Shown: piece after piece, positions 8,687 to 18,449 of the stretch
Layout: the number at the start of each line of letters is the position of its first letter
Numbering within the stretch: the stretch's first letter is position 1
DNA from: Bacillota bacterium
GTDB taxonomy: Bacteria; Bacillota; Clostridia; Lachnospirales; Lachnospiraceae
NCBI GenBank assembly: GCA_023450835.1
Contig: JAEXGM010000080.1
Span: 1-42,902 of the forward strand
Length of the DNA stretch: 42,902 nt
Direction: 5' to 3'
The notes under the pieces: generated by a model
What the model saw: only the letters and a program-made list of their open reading frames with translations
Database searches by the model: none
What the model was told of the DNA's origin: nothing
Translations under genes and position numbers: made by a program

Positions 8687-10030
8687 ATGAAAAGAAACAG
8701 GACAGAATTGCCGCTTCGCATAACAGCTTACATTGTTTCGGCTATCTTTATCATTGCCATGCTTTTTCCGTTGATATATATCGGAAGTTTGGCGATGCAG
8801 ACGGAAAATGCTATCTATACCTATCCGCCGAAATTTGTTCCGCCCATGGCAAAGAGCGTACGAATCGTTCTTGATTACAGTAAATATTCCGACCTGCCGG
8901 AAGATGAGCTTAAGGATACGATATTAAGGGATGCAACCCTTGCCATGTATTCTACCACTTATGAGCTAGAGCATGCAGGGGAGAATATTGGAGAAGTCAT
9001 CGTCTATGGAACGATGAATGGAAAGGATATCTTTTATTCCAGAGTTCACAATGTCTTCTTAAGAATTCAGATGCAGTTTGGAGTTTACCGCAAATGCAGG
9101 GTAGAGCCGGGGGTTCTGTTATATGGAGACCGTTATATTACATCCGCTAATACCATCGGATATACCTTTAACGCAGATGGAACAGCCAAGAAAAACCAGA
9201 TTACCTCCATAGGAACTGAGGATATTCTGCAGACGGTCCAGTCTCAATTGGAGGGCAAGTTTCAGACTTCAGGCACATTAAGCGGATTGCAGATAAAATC
9301 TAATATATTATTGCTGTTTGAAAATTTTGTACAGTATTTTAAGGTTCCTCAAATTGCATACCATGATTATGAGAATGTGAGAAAATTCAGTTTCCTGGCA
9401 TTTATGGGAAATACTTTTTTAACGGTAGGATGGGTCATGTTCTGTCAGACAATGATACCCGCTATCACGGCATATCCCTTATCCAAACTGTTAAAGAAAA
9501 AGACCACAAGTTTGGTGCTGCTATTTTTCCTTGCTACTATGATGATACCTTATGTTGTTGTCATGATACCACAGCTGCTTTTGATAAAGAACCTGGGACT
9601 GTTAAATACCTATGCCGGTATGCTCTTACCCGCTCTTTGTCCCGCTCCCTTTGCTATCTATCTGTACAAAGGCTTTTTTGACAGGATACCTCTTTCTTAT
9701 TTTGAAGCTGCCAGGATAGATGGAGCAGGGGAAGTCTACAGTTTTACAAAGATATGCCTCCCTATGTCAAAGTCCATACTCTTTTTACAGGCACTTCAGG
9801 CTTTCCTGTGGGGCTGGGGGGATTTTATGTGGTACTACATGGTTGCCAACAGACCGAACCTGTGGACTCTGAACGTGGCAATCTATACTTTTTCACAAAT
9901 GACGGATGCCGTTAAGCAGAACTTCCTGATGGGAATGTCATTTGCCACCATATTGCCCATTCTCATAATTGCCTCCCTGTTCTCAAAGCAGATAAAGCAA
10001 AGCGTCATGGGCTCGGGGATTAAGGAGTAG
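8687..10030 (+). CDS. Sugar ABC transporter permease, MalG-like, with large extracytoplasmic insert
   Basis: The C-terminal half is a standard MalG/UgpE-type permease with several membrane segments and the EAA motif (LSYFEAARIDGAGEVYSFTK, then ICLP). At 447 residues it is about 160-170 longer than usual (roughly 270-290). The extra length lies between the first membrane segment (about residues 12-34) and the next one (about 235), and is hydrophilic with beta-strand character (for example GENIGEVIVYGTMNGKDIF). This insert should lie outside the membrane, where it could contact the binding protein or the histidine kinase; that is inference. AGGAGG precedes the ATG. Confidence 0.9.
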   Translation: MKRNRTELPLRITAYIVSAIFIIAMLFPLIYIGSLAMQTENAIYTYPPKFVPPMAKSVRIVLDYSKYSDLPEDELKDTILRDATLAMYSTTYELEHAGENIGEVIVYGTMNGKDIFYSRVHNVFLRIQMQFGVYRKCRVEPGVLLYGDRYITSANTIGYTFNADGTAKKNQITSIGTEDILQTVQSQLEGKFQTSGTLSGLQIKSNILLLFENFVQYFKVPQIAYHDYENVRKFSFLAFMGNTFLTVGWVMFCQTMIPAITAYPLSKLLKKKTTSLVLLFFLATMMIPYVVVMIPQLLLIKNLGLLNTYAGMLLPALCPAPFAIYLYKGFFDRIPLSYFEAARIDGAGEVYSFTKICLPMSKSILFLQALQAFLWGWGDFMWYYMVANRPNLWTLNVAIYTFSQMTDAVKQNFLMGMSFATILPILIIASLFSKQIKQSVMGSGIKE

Positions 10031-10033
10031 TAG

Positions 10034-10114
10034 TTAGGTTGAAAAACAAAAAGACTGTTTTTCAACTACAGATTCAGGGATATCAAATCGAAGATTTGAT
10101 ATCCACGAAAGGAG
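10034..10114 (+). repeat. Two-hairpin interspersed element, copy 1 (tandem)
   Basis: Of 81 bases, hairpin 1 pairs GTTGAAAAACA (10038-10048) with TGTTTTTCAAC (10056-10066). A constant spacer, TACAGATTCAGG, follows. Hairpin 2 pairs GATATCAAATC (10079-10089) with GATTTGATATC (10093-10103). The unit ends in CACGAAAGGAG. It is repeated immediately downstream and again, inverted, near 34.5 kb. Confidence 0.85.
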
Positions 10115-10194
10115 TTAGGTTGAAAAACAAAAAGCTGTTTTTCAACTACAGATTCAGGGATATCCAATCAAAGATTGGATATTCACGAAAGGGG
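10115..10194 (+). repeat. Two-hairpin interspersed element, copy 2 (tandem)
   Basis: This copy is nearly identical to copy 1. Hairpin 2 here reads GATATCCAATC ... GATTGGATATT: the A-T pair of copy 1 is replaced by C-G on both arms, a compensatory change. The conserved end CACGAAAGGGG serves as the ribosome binding site of the following Gfo/Idh gene (ATG at 10200). Confidence 0.85.
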
Positions 10195-10199
10195 TTAAT

Positions 10200-11276
10200 A
10201 TGAAAATTAGACTTGGATGTATCGGACTTGGCGGGATTGCCTGCGGCGGGCACCTGCCCCAGCTAAAGGAATGTGAAGATTTTATATTGACGGCAATCTG
10301 TGACATTGACGAGGCGCGTCTTGCCACAGTAGGCGAGGAATATCATATTGCTCCATCCAGAAGATATACGGATTACCATAAATTGATAGCCTGCGAGGAT
10401 ATTGATGCCGTTGATATCTGTACACCCAATGACTGTCATTTTGAGATTGCTATGGAAGCTGCACGGGCAGGAAAAACAATTTCCCTGGAAAAGCCGGTAA
10501 CCTTAAACGAAGAGGAAGCCAGACAGCTTAGGGATAGCATTTTAGAGGCCGGTGTAGCAAATATGGTATGCTTCTCTTACCGTTACAAGGCAGCAGCCAG
10601 ATATGCCAGAGCCTTGGTACAGAAGGGAGCAATAGGGAGGCTGCATCACGTGGATTTTCAGTATTTTCAGGGCTGGGGTCTGGAAGAGGAAAAAGTACCG
10701 CTTGTATGGAGGTTCCAAAAGACACGTTCGGGTTCCGGAGCTCTGGGGGATTTAGGTTCCCATGGCCTTGACCTGGTACGTTTTGTGACAGGAAAAGAAT
10801 ACAAAAGTGTCATAGGCCAAAGCAAGACCATTGTAAAGGAAAGGGAACTGGTGGACGAAAGCGGCAGCAGGAGCAAAAGCTCCGGAATTGTGGATGTAGA
10901 TGATTATTGCAACTGCATGGCGGAGATGGAAGAGGACATTGCAGTCAGTTTTCTTATTACGAGACTTGCCTTTGGAAGAGGGAATTATCAAAGAATGGAA
11001 TTGTATGGAAGCAAAGGCGCAATTATTTATAAATTAGATGAGGTACCGGGCCTTGATGAGCTGGAGGTTTGCACTTTAAGCGGAGAAAATGAGAGAATAT
11101 ACCGCAGTGTCCCAATACCGGAGGAATACAAAAAGCTGCAGCTGCAGGACTTTGCAGATATTATTAAGAAGAAATCGGATGGTTTATCGGCATCTATAGA
11201 AGATGGATTTATAAATCAGAGGCTTATAGATTGTATCCTGCTTTCACAGGAAAAGAAAAGCTGGATAGAATTATGA
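10200..11276 (+). CDS. Gfo/Idh/MocA-family NAD(P)-dependent oxidoreductase
   Basis: The 358-residue protein has an N-terminal Rossmann fold (CIGLGGIACGGHLPQL), the family motif SLEKPVTLNEEEA with the conserved K98, and a C-terminal Gfo/Idh/MocA domain whose middle contains GALGDLGSHGLDLVRF with the expected catalytic-region His. Such enzymes oxidise or reduce sugars, inositols or sugar acids, often in reversible steps of glycan breakdown. It is followed after 13 bases by the ThuA-like gene, a frequent partner in sugar loci. The substrate cannot be read from the sequence. Confidence 0.93.
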   Translation: MKIRLGCIGLGGIACGGHLPQLKECEDFILTAICDIDEARLATVGEEYHIAPSRRYTDYHKLIACEDIDAVDICTPNDCHFEIAMEAARAGKTISLEKPVTLNEEEARQLRDSILEAGVANMVCFSYRYKAAARYARALVQKGAIGRLHHVDFQYFQGWGLEEEKVPLVWRFQKTRSGSGALGDLGSHGLDLVRFVTGKEYKSVIGQSKTIVKERELVDESGSRSKSSGIVDVDDYCNCMAEMEEDIAVSFLITRLAFGRGNYQRMELYGSKGAIIYKLDEVPGLDELEVCTLSGENERIYRSVPIPEEYKKLQLQDFADIIKKKSDGLSASIEDGFINQRLIDCILLSQEKKSWIEL

Positions 11277-11289
11277 AAGGAGATTAGCT

Positions 11290-12069
11290 GTGGGAAAAGC
11301 AAGGGTAACCGTATGGAATGAATATTTGCATGAGATTGAACTGGAGGAAATTGCAAAGATTTATCCGGAGGGAATACATGGCTGTATTGCCGGATTTTTA
11401 AAGGAGGCAGGGTATGACACAAAAACTGCGGTATTAAGACAGCCGGAGCACGGTCTTACCAGAGAGGTACTGGAGGATACCGACGTTTTAATATGGTGGG
11501 GTCATAAGGCACATCATGAAGTAGAGGATAAAATAGTAGAACGTGTTCATGAATATGTTACCCAGAAAGGAATGGGCCTGATTGTACTGCATTCCGGCCA
11601 TGCTTCGAAGATATTCCAGAAGGTGTGCGGAACCAATACGGGGTATCTGAAATGGAGAGAGGACGGAGAGAAAGAAATCCTGTGGGTGACTGACCCATCC
11701 CATCCCATTGCCAGAGGTCTTGAAGAAAAGATTATCATACCCGAAGAAGAGATGTACGGGGAACATTTTAATATTCCCATGCCGGATGCGCAAGTCTTTG
11801 TAAGCTGGTTCCAGGGAGGAGAGGTGTTTCGGAGCGGAGTTTGTTTCCACAGAGGAAAAGGCAGGATATTTTACTTCCGGCCCGGGCATGAAGCTTTCCC
11901 GATCTACCATATGCCTGAAATACAGAAAGTAATTATAAATGCGGTGGATTGGGCCTGCAATACTGACCTGCCGGAGTTTACTTATGGTAATACCCAGCCG
12001 GTAGTACCCTTTGAGAAAGAAAAAGAGTTCAAGGGAATTACGGGAAGACATGATTCCTTTAAAATATAA
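11290..12069 (+). CDS. ThuA-like (trehalose-utilization) protein
   Basis: This 259-residue protein begins with GTG behind AAAGGAG. It has the class I glutamine-amidotransferase-like fold typical of ThuA: VTVWNEYLHE at the N-terminus, DVLIWWGHKAHHEV, GLIVLHSGHASKIFQ, and YYFRPGHE-type sequence (FYFRPGHEAFPIYH) near the end. ThuA proteins are linked to disaccharide use, often beside Gfo/Idh/MocA dehydrogenases as here, but their exact chemistry is poorly defined. It is probably cotranscribed with the dehydrogenase. A long hairpin follows. Confidence 0.88.
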   Translation: MGKARVTVWNEYLHEIELEEIAKIYPEGIHGCIAGFLKEAGYDTKTAVLRQPEHGLTREVLEDTDVLIWWGHKAHHEVEDKIVERVHEYVTQKGMGLIVLHSGHASKIFQKVCGTNTGYLKWREDGEKEILWVTDPSHPIARGLEEKIIIPEEEMYGEHFNIPMPDAQVFVSWFQGGEVFRSGVCFHRGKGRIFYFRPGHEAFPIYHMPEIQKVIINAVDWACNTDLPEFTYGNTQPVVPFEKEKEFKGITGRHDSFKI

Positions 12070-12092
12070 AAATTAAATAGTGAAAAGAATAA

Positions 12093-12180
12093 CCCTGCCT
12101 TATGCATCAAGGATACTTCTAGTTAACATCAGATATTTATTATCTGTAACAGGAATCATCTTACATAAGGCAGGGATTTT
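12093..12180 (+). terminator. Long-loop hairpin, possible terminator after the ThuA gene
   Basis: CCCTGCCTTATG (12093-12104) pairs perfectly with CATAAGGCAGGG (12164-12175), followed by ATTTTAATT. The 59-base loop holds a second small hairpin (CAGATA/TATCTG). The remaining sequence to 12377 (about 200 bases) has no gene. It holds AAATGGA...TCCATTT dyad sequence near 12200 and the strong GAAGGAGGG site of the next gene. Confidence 0.55.
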
Positions 12181-12377
12181 AATTATAGAGAAGTTTGCAA
12201 ATGGAACATAATACTCCATTTTAAACTACAAAGGAATACTTTCTAAGGTCAGGAGAGAGTGTTTCATACAAATGGAGAATAAACAATAAAAGAGGTGGTC
12301 ATTTTCGTGTCACTGCAAAACAGGTAAAAGGAGGTTGGAAACTATTATTATAACAAAAAAAGAAGGAGGGTTAAGAA

Positions 12378-15300
12378 ATGTTACTTAGGGGAAAGCAAAA
12401 ATTTACTAGAAAATCGGCTTATTTTTTCGTAAGTGTGTTAATGGTACTGACAATGATGATTTGCGGCGGAATTAAAATGCTGACCATCAATGCCGAGACA
12501 GTAACAAGAGAAGCCAGTATTTCATTTTCAGGTGGGGCAGTCCTGATAAATGGCTTCAATGATTCCTATGGCTGGGGACTTAAATATGCGGACAACCTTG
12601 ATACTCAAAACGGAGTGACCGGCTTAAAAATGAAAGATCAGTTAGAACTTATCGTAACCAATCCGGACTTCCTGACCAGTGAACCGGTTGAGGCAACCAT
12701 TACGGTTAACTACTATGAGTATGGCGCATATAATCCGGATAACAATGAAATGTATGTCCGCTGCTCCAACTCGTCAAACCAGTATTACGGCGATTCTTTC
12801 GGCAAGATATTGCCGCCGGATGAAGTGGGGTATCAGACCGTTACCTATACCGTTGACAAGGCATTATTTGAACATAATCTGTTCAGTGACAATCATGTAG
12901 GTAAAGACTTTGTACTGTACCAGCGCGGCAGGCAGATTCTGCTGCTGGATGTGAAAATCTCTTATACTTCAGAGATTCAGGATGAAACACCCGTATCCGA
13001 TTCTGAAATTACAAAAGTTACGGCACCTGCCTACAGGTCCGATATTAACGACAATACGGTCAATGTGAAGTTTGAAAACGGCAAAGGCACCAAAGCTGTC
13101 GTATATGCACAGCAGCAGCCGGGTGACCTAAGTGTAAGCAGTAATGGGACACGCAGTCTTGTGACAGAAGTAAATATGGTAAACGGCCGGGGCAGCTTCC
13201 CTTTCCCTGCCAGCACCTACCCGAAAGGACCTATTGCATTACAGATACAGGTGCTTAATGCGGATAACAGTGTTGTAGATAATTGCTATCTTCAGCTCTA
13301 CAATAACGCAGGGGTTGCCTGGAAGACCGGTCTTGCAAATGCGGCGGTAAATTCTGTGACAGACGGTATGGAAGTTGCGTACTCCGATGATTTTAAAACC
13401 ATGCCCGCAATTAATAGGACAGGTATCGGTGCAGCTTATGCATCTGCCAAGGTAGACGAAGCACGGGGAGGAATGTTTGGCTGGGCGGCATTTGAGGATT
13501 TTGGCGGAGCTTTTGACCCCTTTAGTATTGCAGGCGGGGAGTATATGAACCTGACCACGACCTATCATCCTACGGGTTATGTCAATAATGATTATTGGAA
13601 GCAGAAGGTAACCACAGGATATTTAAGTTCCATGGCTCAGGACGGAAGCGGCTTTAAGACCCAGGGCGGTGCTAACCAATACTTTGAATGCAGGATGTTC
13701 TGCGGGCCGAATCCAGGAATGTGGCCGGCTTTCTGGCTGCTGACTGCTAATGGTTATGTGCAGAACTCCGCTGAGAATAAGAAATATTCCGATGAATTGG
13801 ATATCCTGGAAGGTTATATGGGAACTCCAAGCGGTTATCAGACTGCCTGGCATCAATGGGGCTACAACACCAATCTGGGGGGAGGGCTTTCAAACCCTCT
13901 GGAGACAGAAGCTTTCAGTAATATCAATCTTGCAATGGGCTTTCATACCTTTGGTGTGTATATTACAAAGGAAACCACTTATTATTACTGCGATAATAAT
14001 CTGGTAACTTCCCATAAAACCTTGCCATATTCCTGGGAGTACGGAAACTATTTTATCATTAATGCGGCACTTTCCGACCATTATGGGATTAATGGCAGCG
14101 CAAACGACCCCTTCGAAAATTTCGAAGTAGAAAATGGTTTTACACGCTATGGGAATGAATGCAATACCTATGTGGACTGGGTACGTGTTTATGAAGACAG
14201 CCAGGATACGGTAAGGTTTGAAGCAAACTCACAGTCAGTAAATGTAACGGCAGGAGATACGGTAAATATTAAGATTAACCGTAATAATGCCGCCCGGACA
14301 CTGTCAGGCGAATATGAGCTTACCATGCCGGCTGACTGGCAGATCTTTGTAAACGGAGCCTTCACCGGAGCAGATAAAATATCTTTTGCAGCGGGAAGCA
14401 GCGTGGACAGCCTGTTGTTTAAAGTACCGGAAGATTATACGGATACAAATGGCCAGGTTGAAATCACACCGGTGGCAGGCGGCGTCCGTTATGCCTCCCT
14501 GAAAATTACCATGAAAGCACAGGCAGAGGAGGGTACCCTGGTCCGTGTGGACAAATCCACTTATAAGTATGTGAATACAAGCGGCGGCACCTCAGGCTCC
14601 TGGTCAACTTATGATCCTTCCGCAAACGAGATAAGCTATTTCAATTTCTTAAACGGCGGCTGGTGGAATGAAGGCTGGAGCTGGATGCATGACAGGGTAA
14701 GCAATAACGGTTCCTTTACCTTTACTTTTACAGGTAATTCTATAAAGATGTATACCATTAATTATGATGGAGGCGGTAAGTTAGAGCTTTATCTGGATGG
14801 TGATTATCAAAGTACCTATAACACGTATTCTGCCATAGAGGCAGCAAATCAGCTTGCTTTTTCGGCGGACAATCTTGAGGAGAAGCAGCATGTACTATTG
14901 GTTAAGACAGTCTCCCAGGATAACAGTGATGGTATGCACAACCGGATTGACGCTTTTGAATATACCTACAGGGAAGACCCTACGGTGCCGAAGTTTACTT
15001 TGGAGACTCCAAAGTTCGAACCAGGTGCCGGAGAAACCTTTGATGTTATAATTTCACGTAACGGAGCGGCTCTGACTACCTTCGGCCAATATGCGGTCAC
15101 ACTGCCTTCTGACCTTTGGCAGGTAGTAAGCGGTACGGATTTCACAACAAATAAGCAGGAGGATATTATCCGTATCAAGACCCCTGCCAGTAATTACGAA
15201 GGGCGTACCGATATTATTTCAATTACACCGACGATAGACGGCAAGACCTATGGGGTGATGAAAGTCAGCGTAAAAGCACCGGACCCGCAGGCTGCACCGG

Positions 15301-18300
15301 ATATTGCAATCACCGGTGAACGGGTGTCTGTCAATAAAACAACTTATCCCTATGTAAGCAGTTCCGGCGGGACCAGCGGCAGCTGGAGCCAATTCAATAG
15401 AGCCAGCCAGTCAAAGGATTACTTCGTATTTAACGGAGGCTGGTGGAATGACGGCTGGAGCTGGATGTATACACAGGCCAGTAAAGGTCAGACTCTCGAC
15501 TTTAACTTTGAGGGAGCAGGGGTGGCCCTTTATGCAAATTATAATGATTCCGGAACGGATTTTGATGTGTATTTAGACGGCATCAGGCAGGGCTCCTACA
15601 ATTCCAATGGAAGTGCAGGTTCCTTAAGAGTATTCAGCAAGGAGGGTCTGGCACCGGGATACCATACTCTGCAGGTTCAGGTAACCAGCAATACCGGCTA
15701 TGTCTGCCTTGACGGATTTGACTATGATTATGTTGCTTCCACCGAACCAAGATTATTCGAGGTGAATGCAGGCACCTACTCTTACAAGAGCACCTCGGGA
15801 GATACAAGCGGTTCCTGGTCGGCCTTTGACAGTACAACCCAGAGCAATAAGTATTTTACCTTTTACACCGGCAGTTGGTGGAGTGACGGCTGGGGTTGGA
15901 TGTACATGCATGGCAATAAGGCCTCTGACGGCGGTGCGTTGGATTTTACCTTTAACGGGACTTCCGTTTCTGTATTTATGCGCACCTATGACCAGGGCGG
16001 CAAGCTGAAAGCATATCTGGACGGCGATTACGTTGGGGATATTGATTCACTGACCGGCAGCACGGTTAATAATAATAAAGTATTTACCTTATCCGGCCTG
16101 CGGGGCGGTTCACACACCCTTAAACTGGCAGTGGAGGGGGATGACAGCCGCGGGGATGTTGTTATTACCGGCTTTGAATACCTGTATGATCCTACGGCAG
16201 CAGTTGCTTCCTTTGAAAGTGAGGCATCCGTGAATGTTACTCCCGGTGAAAATGTATCCATTACAATTAACCGGAATGAGGCGGCACAGGCTCTTAATGG
16301 CACCTACAGTGTGGCGTTTCCTGACAGCGGGGACTGGTCTGTTATATCCGGAGGGGATTTTATAGCCGGTAATGCGGCGGATACCCTTGTGGTACATGTG
16401 TCATCGGATTATATGTCACAAAAAGGTGTTGTTACAATTACTCCTGTAGGTTCCGACGGAGTAAAATATCCGGTGGTTAAGATAACAGCCGTAGCACCTA
16501 AAACAGCGCCTAAGAATATTGTCTCATTGATATCTCCGGCTTACCGTACGGATTTGGAGGGCCAGACGACGATGGAATTCATCGCGCCCGGCGGCTATAC
16601 TACTGCCCGGGCATATATAGTCTATGCGCCGGATTCCTCAGACAGCAGCCCAAAGGGTCATGCGGTCACTCTGGCAGATGTCAGCCTGAATGACGAAGGT
16701 AAGGGCTCTTTTACTTTCAATGGGGACTTGCTGCCCTATGGGCCTGTCTGCGTGAAAATTCTGGCTGCAAAGGCAGATGGAACGACCTGTGACGGCTACT
16801 TCCAGTTCTATAATAAAGGCGGTATTAAATGGAACACCGGACTTGAGAATACACCGATACCCGCACAGCTTCAGGAGCTTAACATGGCACTTACCTTCAG
16901 TGATGATTTTAAGACCATGCCGGCTATATCAGCTACAGGTAAAGACAGCAATGGAAACCGCACCACTTATACCTCCCATAAACCGGATTACCAGGATTAC
17001 GGAGATGCTCTTTTTGCTTCTTATGAGGGAGCTTATAATCCCTTTAAGCAAATTGACGACTATTTAAAGATTACTACGACGAAATACGATGAGAAACTGC
17101 CCTCATCTGTGGATTACTGGCAGCGCTACTATACTACCGGCTTCTTAAGTTCTCTGGGAGATGACGGCCAGGGCTTTAAGACCAAAGGCTATGCGGACCA
17201 GTATTTTGAGTGCCGTTTCTTTATTGGTGCCAATCCTGAACAGTGGCCGGCCTTTTGGACGCTTTCTTCTTTAAATGGTACCTCCACGGACGAGCTGGAT
17301 ATCATAGAAGCTTATCCGCCCACGCTGAACGGCTATTCCATTGCGACTCACCAGTGGAACTACAATACCGGCCTTGGCGGCGGTAAAGGTGTTAATACGG
17401 AAGAGGTACTGGGAGGACTGCAGGGCAACATTGCCATGGGTTTCCATACTTATGGCTGTCTTATAACGGAGGAGTATACCTACTATTATTTTGACAATGT
17501 GGAAGTTTACCGTGAAAAGACATTGCCTTATTCCTGGAGAGACGGAAACTATTTTCTTGTTAATAATGCCATGCAGTTAAAGGCCTTTGCGGATGGTTAT
17601 GGCTTTGACCGGTACGGCAACCAGTCGGATATGTATATTGACTGGATCAGGGTATTTGAGCAGCCCCAGGCAAATGTAATTTTTGATAAGACAGAGGTAG
17701 GCAGTAAAAATGTGGCACCCGGGCAGGACATTTCCATCGGCATTAATCGCGTTACTGCCGGCGCCAAAGCCTTAAGCGGTACTTATGATATTACGATGCC
17801 GGTCGGCTGGAGTGTTGTCTCCGGTGCTGATTTTACCGCCGGCGCAGACAGGGATGTCCTTGTCCTGCACGTACCGGATAATTATGCGAAATACAGCAGC
17901 GATCTTATCATAACGCCGGTTGCTTCAGACGGAACAAGATATAAAGCAATTACAATACCGACGGTTAATACGGATAATTCCCTTGCTGTGTCCATCTACC
18001 CGGTGCTTAATCAGGCAGGAACCGGCTATGAGGTGGCAGTTGCCCTTAAAAACACCCGTACCTCCGGAAGTCTGGAGGGCGGTACTATTACCTTGCAGGA
18101 ACCGGCCTCCATGGCAGGCAGCTATACCTTTGGTTCCATACCGACAGGGGAAACACAAATGATACTGATTCCGGCAGATATATTATCTGATATGCAGTTA
18201 ACGGAATTTACTTTCCATATTGTAAGAGATGACGGGTATGACCGTACTTTTACAAAGAAAATAAGCAGCCTGACGGCAACCAAAGTGAAGGTCTCCTCAC

Positions 18301-18449
18301 TGATTACCATCGATGGAAATATACAGGGCGGCGAATGGGAAGGCGCAGGAGTGATAGAATTAGGAGAAGGACAGTATGTTTCCACGGGTATAAGCACCTG
18401 GGGCGGTCTGAGTGACCAATCGGCAAAAGCAGTATGTGAAATGGGATGA
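12378..18449 (+). CDS. Giant secreted multimodular protein with two GH16-like catalytic domains (frameshifted near the 3' end)
   Basis: This frame gives 2023 residues. A signal peptide (cleavage likely after A39, INA/ETV) is followed by a beta-rich N-terminal domain (about 45-196) and a linker domain (about 209-320). GH16-like domain 1 (about 334-605) has the ExDxxE motif ELDILE (E473, D475, E478). Then come Ig-like modules (about 613-715, 868-970, 1275-1373) and three copies of a Trp-rich module containing SGxTSGSWS and GGWWNxGWSWM-like sequence (about 721-865, 978-1120, 1124-1271). The linker domain recurs (1381-1494), followed by GH16-like domain 2 (about 1505-1760; ELDIIE: E1639, D1641, E1644), a fourth Ig-like module and the start of a CBM9-like domain. 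The frame stops early at 18449. GH16 enzymes cleave beta-1,3/1,4-glucans or galactans by retention; the specific substrate is unclear. Domain limits are estimates. Confidence 0.85.
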   Translation: MLLRGKQKFTRKSAYFFVSVLMVLTMMICGGIKMLTINAETVTREASISFSGGAVLINGFNDSYGWGLKYADNLDTQNGVTGLKMKDQLELIVTNPDFLTSEPVEATITVNYYEYGAYNPDNNEMYVRCSNSSNQYYGDSFGKILPPDEVGYQTVTYTVDKALFEHNLFSDNHVGKDFVLYQRGRQILLLDVKISYTSEIQDETPVSDSEITKVTAPAYRSDINDNTVNVKFENGKGTKAVVYAQQQPGDLSVSSNGTRSLVTEVNMVNGRGSFPFPASTYPKGPIALQIQVLNADNSVVDNCYLQLYNNAGVAWKTGLANAAVNSVTDGMEVAYSDDFKTMPAINRTGIGAAYASAKVDEARGGMFGWAAFEDFGGAFDPFSIAGGEYMNLTTTYHPTGYVNNDYWKQKVTTGYLSSMAQDGSGFKTQGGANQYFECRMFCGPNPGMWPAFWLLTANGYVQNSAENKKYSDELDILEGYMGTPSGYQTAWHQWGYNTNLGGGLSNPLETEAFSNINLAMGFHTFGVYITKETTYYYCDNNLVTSHKTLPYSWEYGNYFIINAALSDHYGINGSANDPFENFEVENGFTRYGNECNTYVDWVRVYEDSQDTVRFEANSQSVNVTAGDTVNIKINRNNAARTLSGEYELTMPADWQIFVNGAFTGADKISFAAGSSVDSLLFKVPEDYTDTNGQVEITPVAGGVRYASLKITMKAQAEEGTLVRVDKSTYKYVNTSGGTSGSWSTYDPSANEISYFNFLNGGWWNEGWSWMHDRVSNNGSFTFTFTGNSIKMYTINYDGGGKLELYLDGDYQSTYNTYSAIEAANQLAFSADNLEEKQHVLLVKTVSQDNSDGMHNRIDAFEYTYREDPTVPKFTLETPKFEPGAGETFDVIISRNGAALTTFGQYAVTLPSDLWQVVSGTDFTTNKQEDIIRIKTPASNYEGRTDIISITPTIDGKTYGVMKVSVKAPDPQAAPDIAITGERVSVNKTTYPYVSSSGGTSGSWSQFNRASQSKDYFVFNGGWWNDGWSWMYTQASKGQTLDFNFEGAGVALYANYNDSGTDFDVYLDGIRQGSYNSNGSAGSLRVFSKEGLAPGYHTLQVQVTSNTGYVCLDGFDYDYVASTEPRLFEVNAGTYSYKSTSGDTSGSWSAFDSTTQSNKYFTFYTGSWWSDGWGWMYMHGNKASDGGALDFTFNGTSVSVFMRTYDQGGKLKAYLDGDYVGDIDSLTGSTVNNNKVFTLSGLRGGSHTLKLAVEGDDSRGDVVITGFEYLYDPTAAVASFESEASVNVTPGENVSITINRNEAAQALNGTYSVAFPDSGDWSVISGGDFIAGNAADTLVVHVSSDYMSQKGVVTITPVGSDGVKYPVVKITAVAPKTAPKNIVSLISPAYRTDLEGQTTMEFIAPGGYTTARAYIVYAPDSSDSSPKGHAVTLADVSLNDEGKGSFTFNGDLLPYGPVCVKILAAKADGTTCDGYFQFYNKGGIKWNTGLENTPIPAQLQELNMALTFSDDFKTMPAISATGKDSNGNRTTYTSHKPDYQDYGDALFASYEGAYNPFKQIDDYLKITTTKYDEKLPSSVDYWQRYYTTGFLSSLGDDGQGFKTKGYADQYFECRFFIGANPEQWPAFWTLSSLNGTSTDELDIIEAYPPTLNGYSIATHQWNYNTGLGGGKGVNTEEVLGGLQGNIAMGFHTYGCLITEEYTYYYFDNVEVYREKTLPYSWRDGNYFLVNNAMQLKAFADGYGFDRYGNQSDMYIDWIRVFEQPQANVIFDKTEVGSKNVAPGQDISIGINRVTAGAKALSGTYDITMPVGWSVVSGADFTAGADRDVLVLHVPDNYAKYSSDLIITPVASDGTRYKAITIPTVNTDNSLAVSIYPVLNQAGTGYEVAVALKNTRTSGSLEGGTITLQEPASMAGSYTFGSIPTGETQMILIPADILSDMQLTEFTFHIVRDDGYDRTFTKKISSLTATKVKVSSLITIDGNIQGGEWEGAGVIELGEGQYVSTGISTWGGLSDQSAKAVCEMG

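Noticed and set aside
10034..10194. Tandem repeat as a short CRISPR array
   Set aside because: The two units are joined head to tail without unique spacers, are over 80 bases long, and a third copy lies elsewhere; no cas genes are present.
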